From: Silene latifolia
Taxonomy: Eukaryota > Streptophyta > Magnoliopsida > Caryophyllales > Caryophyllaceae
Length of the DNA: 64,000 nucleotides
NCBI RefSeq assembly: GCF_048544455.1
Contig: NC_133537.1
Coordinates: forward strand, 307,433,738 to 307,497,737
Reading direction: 5' to 3'
Shown here: positions 35,166 through 46,463 of the stretch, piece by piece
How the letters are laid out: every line of letters begins with the position of its first letter
Numbering within the stretch: the first letter of the stretch is position 1
Translations under genes and position numbers: made by a program
The notes under the pieces: model-generated
The model's input: only the letters and a program-made list of their open reading frames with translations
Database searches by the model: none
What the model was told of the DNA's origin: nothing

Positions 35166-35718
35166 GGGATATTCTACATGGTACCCCTCAATTTTTCGAC
35201 TTTCTACATGGTACCCCTACACTTTTTAAAACATACATGGTACCCTAATTGTTGTCATTATCACTAAGTGTACCCCTATAAACTTTACTTTCCGTCAATT
35301 AAACCCCGTTTTAGGCGTTAAGTAATTACTTGGACGCGTAACCAAGCTTGTCATTTATCATCTCATGACATAAGGACTCTATTAGGCTCAATATCCATCT
35401 TTGGATGTGATAATTTTGCAAGGAATCAATAAATTTCCCGTCAAAATTTTTTTAGCCCATATATATCAATAAATATTAAGATCGAGATGGATATTGAGCC
35501 TAATAGAGTCCTTATGTCATGGGATAATAAACGACAAGTTTGGTTACGCGTCCAAGTCATTACCTAACGCCTAAAACCGAGTTTAATTGATGGAAAATAA
35601 AGTTTAGGAGTACACTTAGTGATAATGACAACAATTAGGGGTACCATGTATATTTTAAAAAGTGTAGGGGTACCATGTAGAAAGTTGAAAAATGGAGGGG
35701 TATCATGTAGAATATCCC
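35166..35718. mobile_element. Long-TIR MULE-type MITE, almost wholly palindromic
   Basis: 553 bp whose arms (about 35166-35420 and 35465-35718) are inverted copies of each other around a spacer of roughly 45 bp. Ends GGGATATTCTACATGGTACC and its complement share the CTACATGGTACCCC motif with the neighbour at 34201. Flanks share AAAATTAT, an imperfect remnant of a target duplication. A transcript through it would fold into a hairpin of about 250 bp. Confidence 0.82.
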
Positions 35719-35881
35719 TTAAAATTATATGTATTTTATTTTAAAACACTGAACTTAAACCTAAAAAAATAAAATTTGAGAAAAACAATTATTTTATTTT
35801 TATTTATAGGTAAAAATATTAAAGGTTATATATGAATTATATTATTTTTCTTCAATTATAATAATAAAATTTTAAAACAGG

Positions 35882-35896
35882 CCGCGCGAAGCGCGG
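35882..35896 (+). other. Helitron 3' hairpin
   Basis: CCGCGC-GAA-GCGCGG: six perfect G/C pairs with a 3-base loop, 9 bp before the interrupted CTAG terminus. Confidence 0.75.
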
Positions 35897-35907
35897 GATA
35901 CTACCTA

Positions 35908-36164
35908 CTTCCTCCCATCCAGACCAAAGGTTACATTGACTTTTTGGCACTATTCATGGTCGTAGAGAATCTTTGATATTATTCTTAATCTATAAGAGAA
36001 AATATAGTCATGTGAGATCTTGTTTGGTTTATCGTCATGAATGCTATAAGAATATCAAATTTTTATAATTTTTAATAATGTATAACTAAAGATATTCACG
36101 TTGCAAAACACGTCTCGACAAGTGTGATAAAGTCAATGTAACCTTTGGTGTGGATGAGAGGGAG
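35908..36164 (-). mobile_element. Stowaway-type MITE, copy 2 (inverted relative to copy 1)
   Basis: 257 bp with TA on both sides (35906-35907, 36165-36166). Its complement follows copy 1 (1760-2017) through most of the body, for example GAATATCTTTAGTTA and GACCATGAATAGTGCCAA. It interrupts the terminal CTAG of the Helitron. Confidence 0.88.
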
Positions 36165-36167
36165 TAG

Positions 36168-37479
36168 TATTTATATAGAATTCTCAAGACAACCAGAAAT
36201 AAGTAAGTAAAGCAAATACTTTAAACATATAGTCGAAGAAGGGACCATATGACCCGGATAAACCTTCCCCGGCCGCTGCTAACCACACCAATAAATGGTG
36301 AGTTAGAGAGAAGAGAGCCCATGAAGAATAAAAGCCAAGAGGCTGTCGCATACCGAAGAGTTCCGCCTTTTAACGAACGAAATCTCTAATATATTAGTAG
36401 CAAGACAAGCATTAACTACAACAGAGGCACAAGTATTTCAAAATCGCAAACAACGATTGAAAGGTTTCAAACATAACGATTAAAGGCCAACGATCTGTTG
36501 CCGATGATAGATCTTATGAGAAAGACTTAAAGAGATCCTCTATGACGAGTAAGACGACCAGTTTAATTGAAGGTTTCATCCAAATCAAAACATGAAATTA
36601 AAACTCAAAAAATGTTCTTAAAGACTCGATGACTTCTTGATTTATACCTTTAATCGTAAGACGAATGACTAAATATAACTCTTTTAGGCTAAAGAACAAA
36701 TAAAGTCGGATCTTAATTGGGGTAAAAATAAAAAGGGATACAAAAAGAGAAATGCTATGGAAAGAGATGAAGAAATGAGAGTAAGAAAATCAAACTCATT
36801 TCTTAAGTCTAAGGTTTTGGTACTATTTTAGAGGATTTTCTCCCTCTACAACTTAGAGAGAGAGAGAGAGCGTGCATTGACTCGTGTCGAGTTTTCATGT
36901 TATGTCCATATTTAGAAACTTTAAGTATATTTATGTGATGGATGACTAAAAAAAATTAGGATTAAATTGGTAAACATGTTATTCGTATCGGGTTCGTGTT
37001 TAGAGAGCTCAACTCAAATCCTACTTAATTAAATATCGTGTCGGGTTCCCTCTATGCAATACGATAGGAGAGTTTGGGTCGGTGCTCTAACCCGACAACC
37101 ATAATGAGATAGCGTAAACCCGCTTTTGGGGGTTTTTCAAAAAAAAAAAAAAAATATTGTGTCGTGTTCGTGTCGATCCACTTACATAAACGGGTCATTA
37201 AGTCTCAACCCAAACCCGTTAATTTCGTGTCGGATTCATGTCGTATTTTCGTGTCCTGTTATTATTTGTCAACTCTAGGAAAGATTGTCGATTTTAAAAA
37301 AAATCGTCACTTTCTAAGCTCGTAAACACGAGTATGACCTCGTAAAATTTATCCGAATTAAAAAATTGGATATTACGGGCAAAATGTCAAACCTCCGTGT
37401 CCCGCATGCATTTTCCTATTTAAAAACTTGGTATTCCGGATGATACTAACACTCGGTCAGGCACTCTAGTATAAAAATG
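36168..37479. other. Spacer with dispersed repeat copy 2
   Basis: 36168-36900 is featureless apart from a short (GA)n run near 36856-36870. About 36960-37270 holds a second copy of the TCGTGTCGG repeat seen at 31850, with GTTAATTTCGTGTCGGATTC in both. A 17-base A run lies at 37139-37155. Confidence 0.5.
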
Positions 37480-38028
37480 GAGTAAACCATAATAGAAGGA
37501 CCTAAAATTTAGCCTGGCGAAGGTTTAAGGACCTCAACATTATCTAGCTAGTTATAAGGACCTCAAGTAAACTCCGTGAGCATTTCCGTCAAAATAGCCA
37601 TTAACCTCTAAAGTCTAAACATGTATAGTACACGTGTAGGCATGTGCTATAATAAATAGTTAAAGTAACACAAATACTCATCATTATAGACAGGGATATA
37701 TCCGTTTATAGTTAAAGACATGTTAGATATTCACCCACTTTAAGCATAAGACAAATAACAAATTGCATGGCGGGGCTCAAAAATGTTACCGCTAATTATT
37801 AACGTGAAAGACAATAATACTTATATAAGGCAACTTTACACAAATTTATCATAAAACGAGATTTTTTAGTAATTATTTTTACCCAATAATTGGGCTGTGT
37901 TTCGATCCATTATGTAATTATATAAGTGTAAAACCGCCTTAAAAAACTTACTCTTTAAAAAAGAAAATACGGATCATTTTTCTTTCGCCTCACAAAACAC
38001 GTCAATGTCCAATGCTCTTGATCACATC

Positions 38029-38506
38029 TAGACCTGTCAAAATCTGACCCGACCCGTTTTGTTTGTGTCAAAGGCTCATAAATCTTTGACCTGTGACCGA
38101 AAATGACCCGGTATTTTAGGATCGAAACCTGACCCGACAGGATCGACCCGATGAATCAAAGATAAATTAAGAATATTATTAAAATATTATATTTTTATAT
38201 TATATTTGAAATAATAATAAAAAAAATTAATATTTTTAATTCAAAAATTAATTTAAAATTCAATTTTATATTACTTTATAGAGTATCACTAAATAATAAA
38301 ATAATTATTAAAATAATGAATTTAATAATATTGTTAATATTAAATAAGATTTAATTATAAAAAGTGTATTTTTCGGCTGAAAAATGATAAATAAAAGACG
38401 TCATAAACTTTTCTATAACCCGTATTCTCCCGTATTCTGACTCCTAACCCGACTTAAGAACCGTATGACACGGACTGTATTTTGACCCGACCCGTGACCA
38501 CCTCTA
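38029..38506. mobile_element. hAT-like element with GACCCG-rich ends
   Basis: Left TAGACCTGTCAAAATCTGAC; complement of the right end TAGAGGTGGTCACGGGTCGG. Both ends are followed by CCCGACCCG-type words, and the interior is AT-rich. Flanking 8-mers do not match well, so borders and superfamily are tentative. Confidence 0.5.
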
Positions 38507-38805
38507 CTCCAACCCGCCAAGCTGCGACACATTACCAATTTACCACATCACCAAAGGAAGAATATTTAATGACTACTTTATTCGCTAATATGATTAAGTG
38601 TGAATCCGTTTTACAGTACTATAACTTAGTAAAACCGTCTTACACCTTACATAATTGCAATTGTACGATTAATTATTTACTATATGGTTTTATTACTTTC
38701 TTTCAATACTTTGCTCACAACAAGCAAAAGTGACACATTTTCATTACTTTAATTTGGTGGAAATTTCTTCAAGATCTTGGTGGATAAAATATCTTTGCAG
38801 CTTAC

Positions 38806-39496
38806 TGTTTGGGCTAAAATTAGCACCACAAAGGAGGCCCACTTAATAAAGTAAAGGCTATGAAAGAAGTGATGAGGAGGAAGGAAGCCCGCGGTTGGAG
38901 AAAGGGGAAACGGGCTCAAGGAAGATTAGGAGCTCATCATAGGAGGCGTCCGCATTAAGGAAAGAAGTGTCAGGGAGAAGTTAGGGAGAAGTTAGGGAGA
39001 TCAGGGAGAATTGACAAGGGAGTCCGGGTTTGGAAAGAGTCCTTATGGAAATTATATTCCCTTTCCATATTCGAGGTAGGACATATCTAGGGTTTTTACC
39101 CTATAAATAGCCAAGGAAGCGAGTCAAGAAGACATTCATTAGACACACCACATTCAACACCGGCATTCATACATCAACATTCAACATCACATCTCGACAT
39201 ATAACATACGTTCATCCAAGATCTTGCAGGCCTGACGCCTAGGGCCAGCAGGATTAGCTTTGTGCCATGATTGTAATCATCCTCCTATTTATATAGTGCA
39301 ATACTTGGCAGGGTACCGTCCCTCCCGCGGTAGTTCCCACATTGGGTTTTCCGCGTCACCAAATCTTACGTGTCAATTTACATTACGCACTTTATTTTTT
39401 TATTTACTTATTGACATACGAACAAACATACACTCAACCAACGAATAAAGACTACATTAACCCTAATTAATCGACTTGGGTAAAAATACCTAAACA
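38806..39496 (+). mobile_element. Solo LTR
   Basis: 691 bp from TGTTTGGGCT to ACCTAAACA with a perfect 5-bp duplication CTTAC (38801-38805 and 39497-39501). A TATA box TATAAATA at 39102-39109 and a repetitive CA(T/A)TCA-rich stretch after it look like U3-R. No internal region remains: the product of LTR-LTR recombination. Small direct repeats of GGGAGAAGTTA lie at 38970-39000. Confidence 0.8.
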
Positions 39497-39669
39497 CTTA
39501 CAATTTTACTTCGTATAAATATGGCCACTTGTAGTATGTAAGAATGTAACGGAACAATGGATGGACGTTAGTTGCAGGTCCTTAAAGCTTTGCCTTAATA
39601 TTTGAGGTCCTTATATCTATCTAATTGGATAGTTTGAGTCCTTCTATTGTAGTTTACTCTATAAAAATG

Positions 39670-40437
39670 GCGTCTGGATCCTCTCCAGTTCTAAAAATAA
39701 CTGGAGGGTCCAGTACCATGATGAGATGAGGACACGTGTTTTGGGTGAAAACCAAGGGTGGTGATTCCTTTGCAATTAAAAGCTGTAACTTTCCTTTAAT
39801 TCTTCTTCATCAAAGAGCAATTCCTCCCTCTTCCGTTACTCGTCCACATGAAGAAGATATTATTATAATCACAATTTACAATGCTTCATAGATAATAATC
39901 AATAGGTGAATCCAACATTCAATTATCTCAAACAATAGTTCTATCGTCTTCATCAAACTAGCTTTGAACAATCTTCAGTGTTCATCAATGGTGACCCAAG
40001 AGGAACATCACCACATCATGCCACCATTACAACCACCCCCTGATGTCCGGCAAACCACCAGACCGTCATCTCTTCTCGGACCAATTTCTCACCAATCAAA
40101 GTTTCTGCAACTGTCGCCCTTTTAGCATCACCACCGTCTCGACCTTGATCGTCCTTGGTTCTATAATCATTGGCCGGAATATCTAAACTTACTAGTATAA
40201 TAATTTCCGCTTGAAATAAATAAGCTTGTCGGCAATGCTAACTTCAGTCGCCGTTGAAGTTAGGACGAACTTTTTTAAATCAAAATCAAAAAAATTGGTG
40301 AGATAGTAGAGAGATGGTACAGCGAGAAGGCAGAAAACAATTGCAGCCGTCCATTTTTCTATTGTACACGTGTCATTTGATCACCAAGGGAACTGGACCC
40401 TCCAGTTATTGTAACTACTGGAGAGAATCCGGACTCA
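39670..40437. mobile_element. MULE-type element abutting the previous one; possible captured sequence
   Basis: 768 bp. Left GCGTCTGGATCCTCTCCAGT; complement of the right end GAGTCCGGATTCTCTCCAGT; 9-bp duplication ATAAAAATG (39661-39669 and 40438-40446). It shares its left target copy with the right duplication of the preceding MULE. The middle is less AT-rich than other MITEs here, with pyrimidine-rich leader-like and codon-like stretches, which raises the possibility of a Pack-MULE, but no captured gene was recognised. Confidence 0.78.
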
Positions 40438-40868
40438 TAAAAATGATTATGGATCTGTGTTTAGCACTGTCATAATCATAATCACCCAAATTTTCATTTG
40501 AAGCATTTACAAACATGATCTAAACCCAATTTCATCACCACAACAACAAAACCCCACACACATTTTACTCAAAAAAAATTCAATTCTTCTACTCCTCCTT
40601 GTAGTCCAACCTCACTCCTTCAACTCTACAAAATCCTGCATTTCTTCGACCTTCATTTCCTCAGCTTTAACCTGCAACAATGGCGCTTCCATGACCCAAC
40701 TCATTTAACCCAACATACCCACCATCAATTATTCAATCTTTCTACTACATTTTCCCTTTAATTTTTCAAAATCCACAAAACCCAGATCTCAAATTTTCAA
40801 ATTCACTCTCCTTTCCAACTCAATTTCTCATTCGATCCAATCTGTAAAACCCTAAAATTAACCAAAAA

Positions 40869-43800
40869 ATGGAATCTCAAGGACCCAAATCATCAAAACT
40901 CTCAAAGAATTATTCAAGATCACAATCAACAACACTATCAACATCATCATCAACATTATCAACATCATCTGTGTCAACACATTTAGCAATGGTGGAGCTC
41001 AAGCAGAAGATTCTAACCTCCTTGTCTAAGCTCTCAGATAGAGACACCCACCAGATCGCCATTGAAGAGCTTGAAACCCTAATCCAAACCCTCCAAAACG
41101 ACGCCGTTCCAATGCTCCTTAACTGCCTCTTTGACTCCTCTTCCTCGGACCCGAAACCCTCTGTGAAAAAGGAGTCAATTAGGCTTCTTTCTAACCTATG
41201 TGGGTCCCACCCTGATTCCACTGGAACCCACTTGGTTAAGATCATTGCCCACCTGGCTAGGAGGCTAAGGGACCCTGATTCCGGGGTTCGCGACGCGTGT
41301 AAGGATGTGATTGGGTGTTTGTCCGGGATTTATTTGAAGGGTAGTGGTAATAGTTGTAATGGTGAGGGTGAAGGTAATGGTGGTGGTATGGTTTCTTTGT
41401 TTGTTAAGCCTTTGTTTGAGGCTATGGGGGAGAATAACAAAGGGGTTCAAATTGGGGCTGCAATGTGCTTAGGGAGAGTGGTTGATTGCGCGACTAACCC
41501 GCCAATTTCCGCTTTTGTCAAGCTTTGTCCTAGGGTTTGCAAGTTCTTGAATAGCCCTAACTACTTTGCCAAATCTTCTTTGTTGCCTGTTGTTGTCAGC
41601 TTGTCTCAGGTTCGCCTTTTTGGCATCGATTTTCAGTTTGTAATCTGTTTGAATGGTTTCAGTTTGTTGTATTGTTGTGTCAGTGCTATTGCATGTATTG
41701 CCTAGAAAATTGGATTAGTAGACTTCTTGTACAATGTTGCTTTGCTTAGTGATGCATTGGATTGGTAAATGTAGAGTGGAACGTCGCTCTGGGTTCAGTT
41801 CTGTGCTTTTAAGATTGTGATGATTTCGATTAGGATTTGTTCTAAATACGTGTAGTGTAGATTGCTCAGCTGTTTCCATGTTCAATGGAGACCAAGACAC
41901 GCTATTCTTTAATTCTAACCTAGGTTGCTTAATGACGTAATAATTCCGTATTGGGGAGAAAAACAGACATAGATAAGGTTCCCTGCGTTATGTTTCTATG
42001 ATTGTGATGACTGCTGGGAGCCTGGGAGGTTGGATTTGAGATACAGTGTAACTTGCTAATGATGCACCTTTTAAGCAATGATAAAATAAACTCGGGATTT
42101 AATGCTCTATGTTTTCACACTTTCTGCAGGTAGGGGCCATTACACCACAAAGTCTTGAACCTTTGCTACAGACCATTCATGATTGCCTTGCGAGCACAGA
42201 TTGGGCCACCCGTAAGGCTGCTGCTGAGGCGTTGACTGCTCTGGCATTGCATTCAAGCGATTTGGTCAAAGATGGGGCAGCATCAACCTTGACTGTATTA
42301 GAGGCTTGCCGTTTTGATAAGGTTGTTCATTTAAACATTATGTCTTTACATTGTAGTTTAAGGTCGTATAGCATACCGTTTATAAGACATTTTCTCAATG
42401 TCTTTTATGGCATTCCCTTTCCACCTAATGATAGTCATATGCCTCTTCATTCCTCAATACAAAGATGAAAACTTTTGATACCCGTATTGTTAAATGTTAA
42501 CCACTTAACCTTTTGGGTTATGAGAACTATTGGCTATTTAGCCGAGTTTATAAACAGTAAATGTTATATTCTATATTATCAGGCTCAAGAACTTTTGGAT
42601 TGTTCAGTGAATATCATAAGAATCCAACAAGTTGAAGCACTTCATTTTATGGTTATGCAAGTTCGGGTTGTTCGGTTATGCTAGATACATATGATAGTTA
42701 TCTAGAATTGCATTTAATTGTTAGGTCCTTGTTAATAATCCTAACTTAGGGTTGATTGAAGCCAATGATTGGGACTGTAAAGATTCGTAGCTTGATGGTG
42801 TACTAATCTTTCGAGTTTTGACTCTTCTAGTTATGATCTGTGAAGGCTTAGAGAGATTACTTGAGGGTTCTTACGCATTGCTCTACACATACAACTAAAG
42901 TAAATCTGCAGAGCATTTGTGATGTTGCTGATCTGTAACTCTGTTTAAGTTGAGATCCGATTAATGTTGTATGAGCAGTTTGTAACTTGCAATCACTGTT
43001 GCAACTCTGATGTCATTTGTGCACATAAGTTTTGGTAAAAGTTTTATGATCTATTTTCCCATCATGTGTTTTGTATGCTATAGATCAAGCCTGTAAGAGA
43101 TAGTGTTACAGAAGCGCTACAGCAGTGGAAGAGGCTGTCAGGAAAGAATGGAGATGGGGCTTCTGATGAAAGAGCTTCATGTCAAGGTCAGAATAGTATT
43201 AGGATGTTCAAATATTCTCCTTTCTTATTTAACATGTGCGCTTACCTTTTCTTTTATATTTTATGAGGAAATCTTCCAGGCGTTGAAGATGTCTTCCCTG
43301 ATAAAAATAAGCAGAAAGACAAAAAAATTGAACAGTCCAAGGATTCATCCAAAGGTGGTTTGTCTGCTTCTGTTGACAAAACAAAGAGTGGGAGTTTTTC
43401 TGATAAAGCTGTTGGTATGTTGAAGAAAAAGTTACCTGCTTTAACCGATAAGGACGTGAATCCCGAATTCTTTCAAAAGCTTGAAAAGAGGGGTGCTGAT
43501 GAATTACCAGTGGAAGTTGTTGTTCCACGTAAATGTCTTAATTCTTTAAACTCGAACGAGAAAGAGGAGTCAAGCATTTCTGAAATAAAGGATAGCAAAG
43601 CAAATATGTCTGCCAACATACCTTCTGGACAACGTGAATTTGAAGGCTATGTGGAGGATAGATGGCTTGATAATGGGTTAAATGCTAAAGACCTGCGACC
43701 CAGAACTTCTGGCAGTGAAGGCAAGGATTCTTCCTTCGCCAAAGCTGATGGTCAGTCTGATGGATCTCTCATGAATGGTAAAGGAAATTGGCTGTCTATT

Positions 43801-46463
43801 CAAAGGCAGTTGCTTCAATTAGAGAGACAACAAGCTCATATCATGAATATGTTACAGGTGTGTTCAAATTATTTGCATGTAAAACTTTTTTACTTGACAC
43901 TTCACCTTGGCCGTGTTTCGCATGTCTGACACTGAATATTCGTACGACACAATACATTGTCACTTCAATTTTGTCTGAAAACATGAACTTCTTCACAAAA
44001 TAACTGTGTGCAAAACCGAGTCATGAGACTCATGACTGTATGACACTTGCAGGCAAGTCAGAGTAACATAGATTTAAGCTGGGTTTTTTGTATGTTCTCT
44101 CACTAATATATTATGCCAGGAGTTTATGGGTGGCTCACATGACAGTATGGTGACTCTGGAGAATAGAGTACGGGGTCTTGAGAGAGTGGTTGAAGACATG
44201 GCACATGATTTATCAGTAGCATCAAATCGGAGGGGTGGGGGTTTTCGTTCTGGGTATGAGGGGTCTTCCAATCGACCTATCAGGTATAATGGATATGGTG
44301 ACTATGGTGGGAGATTTCCTTATGGTGACAGATTTAACGATCCTGAAGGAGATTCTCCAAGTATGAGGCTTAGGGGCCCACCTAGGAGACCCGATCACCA
44401 GGACTCGTGGGATTTTCATTCATATGGTGCTGCTAAAATTGGTCAACCCGGTGTGAGAAGAGACATGAGCAGCAATGGTGTTGATAGTAGATCACCCAGA
44501 TCTGAGCATGAAAGTGACCCAGTTACTTCGCGCCGAGGATGGGATAAGGTTTCCGCTCATGTCAGACTTGGTGAGGGCCCTTCGGCAAGAAGTGTTTGGC
44601 AGGCTTCGAAGGATGAAGCTACACTGGCAGCTATTCGAGTGGCTGGTGAAGACAATGGTACAACCCGACCTGCTAGAGTAGCTGTACGAGAATTGGATGC
44701 AGAAGCTTTGGGCAATGACAACAATAGACGAGAGCGGGACCCAATTTGGACTGCCTGGAGTAATGCCATGGATGCTGTTCAAGCCGGTGATATGGACACG
44801 GCTTATGCCGAGGTCTTGTCAACAGGTGACGATTCTTTGCTTGTGAAGCTCATGGATAAATCAGGTCCTGTTTTTGATCAACTCACGGATGAGATAGCAG
44901 TTGAGGCTTTAAATGCTATCATGCCATTTGTGGTGGAGCAGCACTTGTTTGATCTATGCTTGTATTGGGTTCAACAGGTAATACTCTGTAATGATTAATT
45001 CTGAACCATCATTAGTTGGTCCTTTACGTATCAAAAAACTTAGTTGGTCCGCAGATTATTTTTGCTCAATAGCTACTGATCTGTTATGGTAACAATGTTA
45101 TTTGCTGTAGTCTTTACCTTGCCTGGTAGATGTAATACCTTTGTTAAACGAAGTCATTGCTATATCTTCTACCTTCTTTTATCCCCAGTAGTGAGAAAAT
45201 TATTTGTCTTCTCCAATTTGTCTTCCTTCTTCTAGTTCCTTTCGGGTTTTTTGTTCTTATGAATACCAGCACTTGAAATGCTCTTCCTAAGTTAGCGTTG
45301 GTTCCTTTTCAGTGCATCTCACCTGTCCTATCCCTCCCAACCTTTTGCTTATCTTGACCTACAATAATAGTAGTAAAATAGAGTAATATTTGGTCGTGCT
45401 GGTCCTCAAAACCTTTTCAAAGCAGTCGTGTTTCAGTATTGCGGCCTTGATTAATACCTTGCTGGCTACTACACCTTTCTGTCCTTGCTCCATCTCAAGG
45501 CACTGATCCTGCGGAAAAGCTGACGATTCGTAGTATTAATATTTACCACCTTATCTGTATTGTATACAACATTGTAACTGATTTTTGACATTGTTTTCTC
45601 TTCAAGGAGAACAGTAGTTTAGTTTTTTGTCAGTCAGTTGATATTCCTATTTAGCTGCATGTTTTAAGCGTAGCTGTGTCTAAACTAGTTTTAATTTAGG
45701 GTCTTGGCAGACATGTGCTATTCTTAGAGCTATTTGGGTATGCTTGGAAAAAAGTTGATGTCTGATGATGTGCTTCTGTTTTGTTTTCAATTATGATGAA
45801 ACTTAATGCATTTGAGTAGACTTAGCAAATGCTAATTTGGGTTAGGTGCAGATCCAGTCTGGTCATTTTATGTTTTAAGTTTGTATCGGGGTTTGTAATT
45901 ATGGTCCATTCGGGTATGTATCATTTTGGGTCGAGCAGTTTTAGGTTGGTCAATTTGGGTCGTGTATATTAAGCTTTTTGACATATTATAAAAATAAACT
46001 CGGGTGTAATTCGAATTAGTCATGTGAGTTTAATTTGGCTAATGTCGATCGGGGTCATTTTGGGCTGGGTGGTCTCGATTTAGGTAAATATCAGGTCCCT
46101 CAAGGTTTGGGCCAGCTACAGGGTGGATTGGTTCTAATTTGCGTCTCGGCTAGCTCTGAATGTTGTTCCCATATTCTGCTGTTGTAGTTGCAATATTTAT
46201 TACAATGGCATCAAATCATCAATCTGAAATAGATTGTGCTAACCGTAAAACAAACTTGGTTGCAGCTGTTGGATCTGGTGTTGGAGAACGGGACAGATGT
46301 ATTTGGTATTCCCCTAAATGTAAAGAGAGATCTGCTGTTTAATCTGCACGACGCTACTTCTGCCATTGAAATCCCTGAGGATTGGGAAGGATCGACTCCT
46401 GATCAACTCATGTTACAACTGGCTTCAGCCTGGAATATTGATCTCCAACAGCCTGGGAGTTAA
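40869..46463 (+). CDS. SPIRAL2/TORTIFOLIA1-like microtubule-associated protein
   Basis: Six exons in frame with GT-AG borders: 40869-41609, 42130-42321, 43084-43186, 43280-43857, 44120-44977, 46266-46463; 889 aa, close to Arabidopsis TOR1/SPR2. After a Ser-rich start, residues about 40-330 are HEAT-type helical repeats (MVELKQKILTSLSKLSDRDT; RDPDSGVRDACKDVI; ATRKAAAEALTALA; KPVRDSVTEALQQWK) of the TOG-like fold that binds tubulin. A basic/Ser-rich middle (exon 4) ends in an amphipathic QRQLLQLERQQAHIMNMLQ helix. Exon 5 begins EFMGGSHDSMVTLENRVRGL, the conserved C-terminal coiled coil, and the last exons form the conserved helical tail. Known role: cortical microtubule minus-end and crossover dynamics, anisotropic growth, organ handedness. 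Introns are ordinary (92-1288 bp). The gene looks intact. Confidence 0.93.

Larger units (their letters stand above)
32286..36167 (+). mobile_element. Helitron, broken up by four later insertions (inferred)
   Basis: The 3' end has a GC hairpin CCGCGC-GAA-GCGCGG (35882-35896) followed by ATACTACCTA, where a Stowaway element interrupts the sequence. Removing it with one TA restores ACCTAGT, and CTAG|T is the canonical plant Helitron terminus. The 5' end is placed at A|TCTTTTTTATATA (32286), continuing after the TA-tract insertion as AAAACTGGGTTGAATCGC (33584 on), a head I associate with plant Helitrons. Insertion between A (32285) and T (36168) fits the A^T target rule. Without nested elements it is about 1.5 kb with no Rep/helicase ORF, so non-autonomous. 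The 5' border is the weaker part. Confidence 0.58.
37480..39659. mobile_element. MULE-type non-autonomous element carrying two nested elements
   Basis: 2180 bp. Left end GAGTAAACCATAATAGAAGG; complement of the right end GAGTAAACTACAATAGAAGG; perfect 10-bp duplication TATAAAAATG (37470-37479 and 39660-39669). Internal near-end blocks (AAGGACCTC...) are also inverted. No transposase. A hAT-like element (38029-38506) and a solo LTR (38806-39496) sit inside, so this insertion is older than both. Confidence 0.85.

Noticed and set aside
44492-44782. Minus-strand ORFs across SPR2-like exon 5
   Set aside because: Shadows of the conserved plus-strand coding sequence.
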